Below the pieces are notes generated by a model. That model did not search any database. It was not told where the DNA came from and worked only from the letters and a program-made list of their open reading frames with translations. Source: Kribbella albertanoniae (GTDB lineage: Bacteria; Actinomycetota; Actinomycetes; Propionibacteriales; Kribbellaceae). Taken from it: a DNA stretch of 45,675 nt. A program made the translations under genes and the position numbers. Of the stretch, positions 39,311-45,675 are shown piece by piece. Numbering within the stretch: the first letter of the stretch is position 1; each line of letters starts with the position of its first letter. The DNA lies in NCBI RefSeq assembly GCF_004348455.1, contig NZ_SMKA01000036.1, positions 1-45,675 of the forward strand, written 5' to 3'.

Positions 39311-40504
39311 ATGGGTTGGCTGGTGCGGGGTGAGGTTCGGAAGCTGTGGGTCGGGCAGATGGTGTCGGCGGCCGGGAGTTCGATCACGACGGTTGCGCTA
39401 CCGCTGGTGGCGGTGTTGACGTTGCAGGCGTCGCCGCTGGAGATGGGGTTGCTGTCCGCGCTGACTGTGTTGCCGCATCTCGTGTTCGGACTGCCTGCGG
39501 GGCTGGTGGTCGACAGGGTGTCGCTGCGACGGCTCCTGGTGTGGGCGGACGTCGGGCGCGCCGTACTGCTCGGGTCGATTCCGGCTGCGGCTGCTGCGGG
39601 GGTGCTGGAGATGGGCCAGCTGTACGGCGTCGCCGTACTGGCTGGAGTGATCACTCTGCTTGCTGATACAGCAGCTCAGACGCTGTTGCCGGCGCTGGTG
39701 TCGCGTGCGGAGCTGATGCGGGCGAACAGCGCGTCGCTGCTCACGACCAACGTGGCGTCGACCACCGGGCCGTCGGCGGCCGGCTTTCTCGTGCAGGCGG
39801 TGAGTGCACCGTTCGCGATCTTGGTCGACGCGCTGTCGTTCGTGGTGTCGGCGGTGACGTCGTACCTGATTCGGGAGCCTGCGCGGGTCGAGGCGCCGGA
39901 GCGGATGCCGGTGCGGCTGTCGACCGGGCTGCGGGTGCTGTTCGCCGACCGCGTGCTCGGTCCGCTCACTCTGTCGGCGACTGTCGCCTCGCTCTTCGGC
40001 GCCATGCAGGGGCCGCTTGTGGTGCTGTATCTGGTCCGCGAGCTGCACTGGTCCCCGGCGTACGTCGGTATTGCTCTCACAGCGTCCGGAGCCGCAGCCG
40101 TGGTCGGCACTCTGCTAGCGACCGCCTGGTGCCACCGCGTCGGCATCGGTCGCGCGTATCTGTCCGGACAGCTCCTGTCTGTCGTGTCCGGTGCCGCACT
40201 GGCTACAGGGCTGGTACCCGTGATCTACCTGGGGCAGATGGTCTCCGGACTCGGCATGGCACTGTTCGGCATCCCGCAACGGACACTCCGGCAGTCCCGC
40301 ATCCCACCGCACCAACTAGGCCAAGCCACAGCCACCTGGCGCACTCTAGTCATCGGCGGCCAAGCCCTGGGCGCCGCACTGGCCGGTGTACTCGGCACCG
40401 CCCTCGGCCTCCGCCCCACCCTCCTGCTTTCCACCGCCGGCATGCTCATCGGGGTACTGATCGCCGCGCTATCACCCCTCCGCACCATCAAAACCCTCGG
40501 CTAG
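39311..40504 (+). CDS. MFS transporter, MFS_3-type exporter (copy 2)
   Basis: About 397 aa, roughly 12 helices. VRKLWVGQMVSAAGSSITTVALPLVAVLTL parallels the start of the preceding transporter and PAGLVVDRVSLRRLLVWADVGRAVLLG carries the same D-R motif A loop. Start ATG 39311 (TTG 39302 is three codons upstream). Diverged from copy 1. Same-direction pair suggests one transcript, but the 63-bp gap holds no clear promoter. Confidence 0.88.
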   Translation: MGWLVRGEVRKLWVGQMVSAAGSSITTVALPLVAVLTLQASPLEMGLLSALTVLPHLVFGLPAGLVVDRVSLRRLLVWADVGRAVLLGSIPAAAAAGVLEMGQLYGVAVLAGVITLLADTAAQTLLPALVSRAELMRANSASLLTTNVASTTGPSAAGFLVQAVSAPFAILVDALSFVVSAVTSYLIREPARVEAPERMPVRLSTGLRVLFADRVLGPLTLSATVASLFGAMQGPLVVLYLVRELHWSPAYVGIALTASGAAAVVGTLLATAWCHRVGIGRAYLSGQLLSVVSGAALATGLVPVIYLGQMVSGLGMALFGIPQRTLRQSRIPPHQLGQATATWRTLVIGGQALGAALAGVLGTALGLRPTLLLSTAGMLIGVLIAALSPLRTIKTLG

Positions 40505-40530
40505 TCGGTGGGCGCCGATACCGTGCACTG

Positions 40531-41001
40531 ATGAAGCTTGAGTTGTTGGAGAGTCTTCGGCGTAGCCGTGCGGAGGTACTTGCTGCGGTTGACGGGCTGT
40601 CGGAGTACGACCGTCGACGTCCTCTGGTGCCCAGTGGGACGAATCTGCTTGGTCTGGTCAAGCACCTGGCCGGTGAAGAGCACGGGTACTTGGGTGAGGC
40701 GCTTGGTCGCACACCAGCGCTGCGGCCGACCTGGTTTCGTGACGACCCGTACGAAGAGCACGACATGTGGGCTGAGCCGGACGAGTCCACTGACTACATC
40801 ACCGGCGTCTACCGAGAGCTGGCCGCGCACTCCGATCAGGTCATCCTGTCGCTGGACCTGGACAGTCCTGGCCAGGTCGCCCACTGGGAGAATCACGAGA
40901 CCACACTGGGCTTCCTGCTCTTCACGATGGCCACCGAAACCGCCCAGCACGCCGGCCACGCCAGAGCGCTTCGTGAGGTGGTTACTGGATCGGCTCGTTG
41001 A
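40531..41001 (+). CDS. DinB/DUF664-family protein
   Basis: 156 aa. Four-helix DinB fold: LELLESLRRSRAEVLAAVDGLSEYDRRRPLVPSGTNLLGLVKHLAGEEHGYLG, then TTLGFLLFTMATETAQHAGHARALREVVTG. The His residues of KHLAGEEH and QHAGHA form the usual metal site. In actinobacteria these are thiol (mycothiol or bacillithiol)-dependent transferases or hydrolases; no substrate can be given. ATG 40531. Its last 20 bp overlap the convergent kinase gene. Confidence 0.88.
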   Translation: MKLELLESLRRSRAEVLAAVDGLSEYDRRRPLVPSGTNLLGLVKHLAGEEHGYLGEALGRTPALRPTWFRDDPYEEHDMWAEPDESTDYITGVYRELAAHSDQVILSLDLDSPGQVAHWENHETTLGFLLFTMATETAQHAGHARALREVVTGSAR

Positions 41002-41530
41002 TTGCCCCGCCGGAGGTCCAGTCGAGGTCGGTGAGGATGCGGTCGACCGTCTGGTCCAGCGTGCTGTCGATACCGATCACCTGCTCACCAGAAACACCCA
41101 GTAGGTCGATGTCGCGGTACCAGTCGCGCATCTGCTCCGCCGTGACCACCTTCGACAGCTCCCGCGTCGAGTGTCGCCGGATGGTCTCGTCGAACGGCAG
41201 CTGGAAGTAGTACGCCCCTGTCACGCCGGCGTGGTCCGCCACGAGCCGCCGCAGCATCTCGCCGTACGTGCGGTTGTTCAGGATGCCTTCCAGTACGACG
41301 TGATACCCGTGGTCGAGCGCATACCGCACCGTCAGGTCGATCAACCCGACATTCGGCTGCCCGAACTTGTCGTGCTCACGCAAGAGGGTCCGCCGCACAT
41401 AGTCCTGCTCCACCCACGCCACGCCGTACCCGAGCCGCCGCCGAATCTCCTGCGCCGTACTGCTCTTCCCCGACCCCGAATTCCCCCGCACCACCACAAG
41501 CCGCGTCGTACCGTCCCCGATCTGAGCCAC
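40982..41530 (-). CDS. P-loop kinase, zeta-toxin-like/AAA_33
   Basis: 182 aa. Starts LVVVRGNSGSGKSSTAQEIRRRL with Walker A GNSGSGKS (16-23); then VAWVEQDYVRRTLLREHD, HGYHVVLEGILNNRTYGEML and FQLPFDETIRRHSTRELSKVVTAEQMRDWYRDIDLLG, the usual order of small-molecule kinases of this P-loop group. Phosphoryl acceptor unknown; no antitoxin-like gene accompanies it, so a zeta toxin is not claimed. ATG 41530; the CPT-family fragment ends ten bases upstream on the same strand. Confidence 0.8.
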   Translation of the reverse strand: MAQIGDGTTRLVVVRGNSGSGKSSTAQEIRRRLGYGVAWVEQDYVRRTLLREHDKFGQPNVGLIDLTVRYALDHGYHVVLEGILNNRTYGEMLRRLVADHAGVTGAYYFQLPFDETIRRHSTRELSKVVTAEQMRDWYRDIDLLGVSGEQVIGIDSTLDQTVDRILTDLDWTSGGAINEPIQ

Positions 41531-41539
41531 CCGCAGACC

Positions 41540-41980
41540 CTAACGGCTCTCCAGTCGCTCCCGAATGATCTCCGCGCACTCGTCGGCACTGTGCACGGAC
41601 GTGTCGACCTCGACGTCGTACAGACCCGGCGTGTGCACCGCCTCATGCCACAGGCCGACCGGGTCGGTGACGGTGCCGCCCTGGTTGTAGCCGACGCCGC
41701 CCCAGGTCGCCCGGCGACGTTCCAGTACGACGTCGATCGGGCAATGCACACCGACGATCAGCACCGGCAACCCGTCGAGCCGGCGCAGGCAGGCAGGGAG
41801 GATCCCGAGCGGGGCCGAGTAGGAATCGTGGTGCACGGCGTCGACGACCACATTGAGACCGAGCCGGCTGTGGGCGGCGATCGCGTCGTACATGGCGGCG
41901 TACAGGGTCACGACGAGCGGCTCGAGGTCGGGGCGCTCGCCGCCGGGGCGGAGGCCGATGCCGGGGCGGTAGGACCGTCC
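41540..41980 (-). pseudogene. 5'-truncated CPT-family phosphotransferase
   Basis: Reads GRSYRPGIGLRPGGERPDLEPLVV then TLYAAMYDAIAAHSRLGLNVVVDAVHHDSY ... GLPVLIVGVHCPIDVVLERR ... YDVEVDTSVHSADECAEIIRERLESR, the chloramphenicol-phosphotransferase-like (CPT) family from its middle to the end. The N-terminal P-loop (GxxxxGKS) half is missing: the frame is closed by a stop at 41999-42001 and the preceding gene occupies that stretch. A GTG at 41911 could start a 123-aa remnant. The upstream gene ends at 41982, exactly where the homology begins. Consistent with a deletion that removed the 5' part; remnant should not bind ATP. Confidence 0.65.
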
Positions 41981-41981
41981 A

Positions 41982-42293
41982 CTAGCAGGTCTCCTCGACT
42001 ACGACCATGGAGCGGGTGCCGGCTTTGAACTCGGCCAGCAGGAAGTCGGTGTGGTCCTCGGGGCGTTTCCGCGGGTTCTCGACGTACGGCGCGATCTGCC
42101 TCAACAGGTCGCTGCGTTCACTGGTCGGGACGGTGCGGAGGTCGTCCAGGTAAACGTGCAGCACCTGCACAGCTGGGTCCTGGATCAGGCGCCGTACACG
42201 CGTCCACCGCACCTCGCCGCCACGCAGCCGCCAGCTCACGCCGTCCTGGTCCACGAACACGCCATCCCGGATGGGCGAGGGGTAGTCAGGCAC
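41982..42293 (-). CDS. Small hypothetical protein
   Basis: 103 aa, GTG start at 42293. Reads GVFVDQDGVSWRLRGGEVRWTRVRRLIQDPAVQVLHVYLDDLRTVPTSERSDLLRQIAPYVENP and ends MVVVEETC. No recognised family; soluble and mixed alpha/beta. It is 18 bp from the end of the VWA gene upstream on its strand, so may be the third gene of the MoxR-VWA transcript. Its 3' end abuts the CPT remnant, the likely deletion join. Confidence 0.6.
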   Translation of the reverse strand: MPDYPSPIRDGVFVDQDGVSWRLRGGEVRWTRVRRLIQDPAVQVLHVYLDDLRTVPTSERSDLLRQIAPYVENPRKRPEDHTDFLLAEFKAGTRSMVVVEETC

Positions 42294-42311
42294 GCTCCAA
42301 GGCTAGTCGGA

Positions 42312-44096
42312 CTACTCGACGCGGAAGACCGGGCCGCGCGGGGTGAAGGGGAGGGTGGCGCCGCGGGGGAGGAGCCAGGCGTGGTCGCGGCGGAGGCGGA
42401 CTACGTCGCACTGGCCGTCGGTGATGAGGAGGATGGGGCCGGTGGCGGGGAAGTCGTCGGCTCGTTCGAGGAGGTCGACGCCGGGCTGCAGGACGGTGCC
42501 GCCGCGGCCTCGGACCTGGACGCGGCCGGCGATGTCGTCGACGGGCACGTAGCCGGCGTCGTACGCGGCGGCGTCGCAGTAGATGACGCGGGCAGCAGGG
42601 ACATCACGTGCTCGGGAGTACGACGCGATGGCGCCGAGTGCTTTACCGAGCAGCACGCGGTCCATCGAACCGGAGGTGTCCAGCACCACCCCGTACGTCG
42701 GGAGCTGCTGCAGCTCGACCGGTCGGATCCAGCCGGGCCGCGGGATGTCCGGCGTACTGGCCTGGCGGCGGGAGGCTCGGGCGTAGGTGCGGGTGCGTTG
42801 TACGGCGGGGACGTGCTCTTCGAACCAGCGCGCCAGCTGTGCGTCCCAGCTCAGCGGTGGGTGGTCGAGTGCGCGGATCTCCTCTACGAGGCCCGCGGGG
42901 AGCAGCCCCCGCGACTGGTCGTGGTAGGCGAGGCCGGTGTTCAGTGCGCGGCGGTAGATGTCGTCCAGGCCGGCAGCGCGGGCAGCCTCGCCGGTGTGCG
43001 GCAGCGGATGGCCCAGTACGTCGCCCAGCCCGGCACCGCGGAGAGTGGCCAGCTTGCGGTAGCGGCGGAGGTCGGTGGCGATGCGGTCGTAGACCTCCTC
43101 GGCGGACATGCCCTTCAGCACTGGGTCATGTAGCGCACCGTCCGGCATGGCACCGACGCCCATCTCCAGCAGCCAGCCGTTGATGACGAGGTCGGCCGCG
43201 ACATTCCACAGGTACGGATCGCGTCCGCCGACGCGCTCACCGTGCCGCAGTGCGGCGTGCAGCATCTCGTGCGCCATGACGAAGCGCCACTCGTTCTGCG
43301 TCAGGCTGGTGAGCGGGTTGACGTAGATCTCGCCCGCTGCGGCGTTCACGGCCGCCACCTGGATGTCCCAGCCACGCGCCAGCTCAGCCTCGGCCACGAT
43401 CGTCATGGTGGCGGCGAGCGCGCCGAGCAACGGGTACGACGAGACGAACCAACCCAGGGCGAGGTCCCACTCGTTCCGGCTCGCACCGCGATCCATCAGC
43501 GACGACCGCGCACCACCGGCTACGTCTACCGCAGCGGCCGCCGCATCTGACAGTCCGGCGGCGAACAGCTCGCTCCAGTCCGGTGGCTTGCCCCAACCGT
43601 TCCACCGCTCGATCAGTACGTCGGACTGCCCGCCTGCGACGCCGAGACCGGCGTACTCAGCAGGTACGGCGGTACGGCGCCACCGGCGGGCCAGCTCGTC
43701 CTCTGCGGTGGTCGGGTACTCGGTGGGGAGTTCCACGACCGGAGTGCCGAGTTTGAGTGAGTGGAGGAAGTGGTTGACCGCGGTGTCGCAGGCGGCACTC
43801 GCAGCGTGGTCGGGGGCTGGCCTGTCGCGTTCTGCGTGCCCGAGGCCGAGGTGGATGAGCAGGTGCGCGAATACCCACGTCCACTCGGCTGGAGTGGCTC
43901 GGCGGGAGGAGTGCGTGAGGATCCGGCCGTTGGAGTCGATGGTGGCCCAGCCGTCGCGTGGAACCGAGTTGCTGCGGGCTGGGTCGGCGATCCGGTCCGC
44001 CATGGGTGCGAAGAGCGGATGGTGTTCAGCGGCAGCCCAGCCGGCCTGGATCGCCTCCCAGGCCGGGTCCTTGCGGGTCTTGCGCCGGTCAGGCAC
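42312..44096 (-). CDS. DUF2201 metallopeptidase-like/VWA-domain protein with duplicated N-terminal half
   Basis: 594 aa, no signal peptide or membrane helix. First unit: EWTWVFAHLLIHLGLGHAER (about 71-90) and CDTAVNHFLHSLKLG. Second unit: EWRFVMAHEMLHAALRHGER (about 269-288; HEMLH 276-280) and NVAADLVINGWLLEMG (298-313), the DUF2201 zinc-peptidase pattern. Both units align, but the first has HLLIH (no Glu) instead of HEMLH. C-terminal VWA fold: MIDAS DTSGSM at 473-478, Thr534 in GRGGT, LITDGQ (560). A MoxR ATPase gene overlaps its start by 8 bp (GTG 44096). These pairs are a MoxR chaperone/VWA-type system of unknown client; peptidase activity is inferred. Confidence 0.87.
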   Translation of the reverse strand: MPDRRKTRKDPAWEAIQAGWAAAEHHPLFAPMADRIADPARSNSVPRDGWATIDSNGRILTHSSRRATPAEWTWVFAHLLIHLGLGHAERDRPAPDHAASAACDTAVNHFLHSLKLGTPVVELPTEYPTTAEDELARRWRRTAVPAEYAGLGVAGGQSDVLIERWNGWGKPPDWSELFAAGLSDAAAAAVDVAGGARSSLMDRGASRNEWDLALGWFVSSYPLLGALAATMTIVAEAELARGWDIQVAAVNAAAGEIYVNPLTSLTQNEWRFVMAHEMLHAALRHGERVGGRDPYLWNVAADLVINGWLLEMGVGAMPDGALHDPVLKGMSAEEVYDRIATDLRRYRKLATLRGAGLGDVLGHPLPHTGEAARAAGLDDIYRRALNTGLAYHDQSRGLLPAGLVEEIRALDHPPLSWDAQLARWFEEHVPAVQRTRTYARASRRQASTPDIPRPGWIRPVELQQLPTYGVVLDTSGSMDRVLLGKALGAIASYSRARDVPAARVIYCDAAAYDAGYVPVDDIAGRVQVRGRGGTVLQPGVDLLERADDFPATGPILLITDGQCDVVRLRRDHAWLLPRGATLPFTPRGPVFRVE

Positions 44097-45150
44097 GTGC
44101 GGCGACCAGCCGCGGCAGGTCGCGGCTGACCTCGACCAGGAACCACGTCGGCAGCACCGGCCGCCCGTCGTCGTCCGAGGCGATCACCACCTGCGCGATC
44201 TCGAGCGAGATCTCAGCCAGCTCCACCAGCAGCGCCTTGCCGCGGTGCGCGAGCTGACGCGCAGCTGGGCTGCCGGAGTTCTTGTCGGCGGGCAGCTCCT
44301 TGACCAGTCGGGCCCGGAAGGTCTCGGCCAGGAAGTACAGCAGGTCGCGGTCCTCCGGAGCGGACGGCCAGCCCGCCTCACCTTTCAGCACCGCCTCCAG
44401 GCCGAACGCGTTCCGCACCGTCTTCACGAACGCCCGGAACGCGGAAGCGTGTGCCGCCGACAAGGTGCCGAAGGCAAGCACTCGCAACGTCTCGTCGGTG
44501 ACACCTTCACCGTACGAGTGCAGTGCGTCCGACAGCATGTGCCAGCTCCGCGGTGTCGAGAACGGCTCCTCCGTCTTCGGCGGCGCAGTCCAGAGGTGGT
44601 CCGGCCGGTTGCGCAGATAATCGAGCACCCACGGGTGAATCCCCGCCGTACCGGCCCACTGCAACCAGTCACTCGCCGAAGCCCGCAGATGGACATGCAC
44701 CAGCCGGTTGATCAGCGCACTGGCCATCGGCCGCGCCAATGCATTGTCGGTCGCCCGGTTACCGGCGCCGATCACCACCGATCCCTCCGGCAGTTCGTAC
44801 TCACCGATCCGCCGATCCAGAATCAGCGAGTAGAACGCCTTCTGCACCTCGGCCGAGGACGCATTCAGCTCATCCAGGAACAAGCAATAAGGCTCATCCC
44901 GGGCAATAGCCACCGGGGGAGCGAACCGGCTCCGCCCATCAACAATCTGCGGCACCCCGATCAGGTCCTCAGGCGCCAGCTGAGTCCCCAGCAGCGTCAC
45001 ACACTCCAGCCCGAGCGACTTCGCAAAAGCCCGCACCAAACTGCTCTTCCCAATCCCCGGAGCCCCCCACAAAAACACCGGCCGAACCACAGCCACATGC
45101 AGCAATACCCCCGGCAGTTCCCCCGCCGAAACCGAAATCCCCGCCTGCAT
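44089..45150 (-). CDS. MoxR-type AAA+ ATPase
   Basis: 353 aa. Walker A GAPGIGKS at 29-36, Walker B CLFLDELNASS (Asp93, Glu94), sensor 1 VVIGAGNRATDNALARPM and INRLVHVHLRASASDW, the MoxR/BchI-type AAA+ core, followed by a C-terminal helical domain. Hexameric ATPases of this group act with VWA-domain partners that bind a MIDAS ion, here encoded immediately downstream. A start ATG 45150 with GGGAT close by. Likely an ATP-driven chaperone or remodeller for a metal-cofactor or complex assembly; client unknown. Confidence 0.9.
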   Translation of the reverse strand: MQAGISVSAGELPGVLLHVAVVRPVFLWGAPGIGKSSLVRAFAKSLGLECVTLLGTQLAPEDLIGVPQIVDGRSRFAPPVAIARDEPYCLFLDELNASSAEVQKAFYSLILDRRIGEYELPEGSVVIGAGNRATDNALARPMASALINRLVHVHLRASASDWLQWAGTAGIHPWVLDYLRNRPDHLWTAPPKTEEPFSTPRSWHMLSDALHSYGEGVTDETLRVLAFGTLSAAHASAFRAFVKTVRNAFGLEAVLKGEAGWPSAPEDRDLLYFLAETFRARLVKELPADKNSGSPAARQLAHRGKALLVELAEISLEIAQVVIASDDDGRPVLPTWFLVEVSRDLPRLVAARA

Positions 45151-45204
45151 CCATCCCTCTCACGAAACCAGAACCCCCCACGATCCTCCGAACCGCCAGC
45201 CCTG

Positions 45205-45675
45205 TCACACGAATTTCCATGGACAGTCCGGGAGATAGCGCCGTACCGCCTCCCGCAGCCACCGCTGCTTGTCAGCCGGCAACAGCGGCCAGGTGCGGTC
45301 CAGGTCGTGCCGATCCTTGCTGCGGTGCAGACGCGCCTTGAACAGCAGCACTACCTCGGGATTGAGATAACGGATCCCGTCGTCCGCCACCCACGTGACG
45401 TCGTCGAGCCGAGCCGTGTGCTCAGGAAAGTACTTGTTGGTCCACAACCCGTCGGTATCCGGCGTCAGCGGCACATCAATCGCCCACGGCGCATCCCCGT
45501 GCTCGCGCACCCACACCTGACTCGCCGGCCCGAACACCTCCGGATGCTCGTCGGTCAATGGACGCATATCCCCGCCCGCAAGATTCCACAAATGCCACCG
45601 CTCACCCACATGCCCCCGAAACGCCGGCACATCAGCAGCAAAGATCGAAACATCCACATCGGAGTGCTCCCGCCC
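45205..45675 (-). CDS. Nucleotidyltransferase, aminoglycoside adenylyltransferase-like (partial)
   Basis: 5' end lies beyond the window; at least 156 codons visible. The first codons read GREHSDVDVSIFAAD, the polymerase-beta-type catalytic signature (Gly then Asp-x-Asp), and the C-terminal part YLNPEVVLLFKARLHRSKDRHDLDRTWPLLPADKQRWLREAVRRYLPDCPW is the aminoglycoside-resistance-type helical region. Substrate unknown; many members of the family are not resistance genes. A GTG at 45657 is in frame but lies after the catalytic Gly, so the real start must be upstream. Confidence 0.8.
   Translation of the reverse strand, partial: GREHSDVDVSIFAADVPAFRGHVGERWHLWNLAGGDMRPLTDEHPEVFGPASQVWVREHGDAPWAIDVPLTPDTDGLWTNKYFPEHTARLDDVTWVADDGIRYLNPEVVLLFKARLHRSKDRHDLDRTWPLLPADKQRWLREAVRRYLPDCPWKFV

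Noticed and set aside
40982..41530. Zeta-type toxin with antitoxin
   Set aside because: The kinase fold fits, but no small antitoxin gene adjoins it; the neighbours are a DinB-like gene and a CPT remnant.
1..45675. CRISPR arrays, rRNA or tRNA genes, insertion-sequence terminal repeats
   Set aside because: No direct repeat-spacer ladder, no RNA gene signature and no transposase motif were seen on either strand by eye.

Overview
The window is high-GC DNA (by eye about two thirds G+C, codons ending in G or C) from an actinobacterium. Mycothiol-linked proteins (a TIGR03086 protein, an Rv2466c-like nitroreductase homologue), a GlbO-type truncated haemoglobin, a deazaflavin (F420)-type nitroreductase and a WYL regulator fit that phylum. 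A phosphatidylcholine-synthase-like enzyme together with a secreted AA10 polysaccharide monooxygenase suggests a soil member of the Propionibacteriales, with Kribbella as my best guess. No rRNA, tRNA, CRISPR array, phage gene or transposase was recognised.

Layout. 0-3.9 kb: a TetR regulator divergent from an overlapping acyl-CoA dehydrogenase / thiolase / SDR operon (beta-oxidation), with a perfect palindrome in the promoter. 3.8-5.4 kb: TIGR03086 protein and a divergent WYL regulator sharing an operator-like palindrome. 5.6-7.6 kb: two tandem two-domain GNAT acetyltransferases. 7.5-9.7 kb: a fabG-maoC pair divergent from two overlapping hotdog thioesterases, again acyl-CoA chemistry. 9.7-10.6 kb: glbO and osmC (oxygen and peroxide handling), ended by a hairpin. 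10.6-15.5 kb: MscS channel, polytopic membrane protein, malQ, secreted LPMO. 15.6-19.3 kb: small membrane protein plus DUF5130-like protein plus GNAT, an anchored extracytoplasmic protein, a penicillin-binding-type serine hydrolase with a changed third motif, and an unknown protein. 19.4-26.9 kb: pepN, nitroreductase homologue, beta-lactamase-fold/SH3 protein, rpiB, Nei-type glycosylase, SpoIIE phosphatase, ParB-like small protein. 26.9-29.1 kb: F420 nitroreductase, phosphatidylcholine synthase, DMT permease.

29.2-34.1 kb is the most accessory-looking part: two RibD/DHFR-like reductases flank a RecF-like ATPase; a DUF234-type ATPase follows with a 39-bp perfect inverted repeat over its promoter; a small gene carries a frameshift; and three nearly identical GGTCGGCGCG hairpins lie just past three stop codons. 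34.1-40.5 kb: a heterodimeric ABC exporter with one degenerate ATP site, then two MFS exporters in the opposite direction. 40.5-45.7 kb: DinB-like protein, P-loop kinase, a 5'-truncated CPT-family gene, a small unknown gene, and a MoxR ATPase plus DUF2201/VWA protein pair in which the metallopeptidase half appears to be internally duplicated. The window ends inside a nucleotidyltransferase gene.

The strongest leads for something undescribed are the MoxR/duplicated-metallopeptidase/VWA pair, the three-copy hairpin family with the rearranged ATPase cassette at 31.7-34.1 kb, and the large palindrome at 31767-31805. All family names come from recalled motifs, not from a database search.
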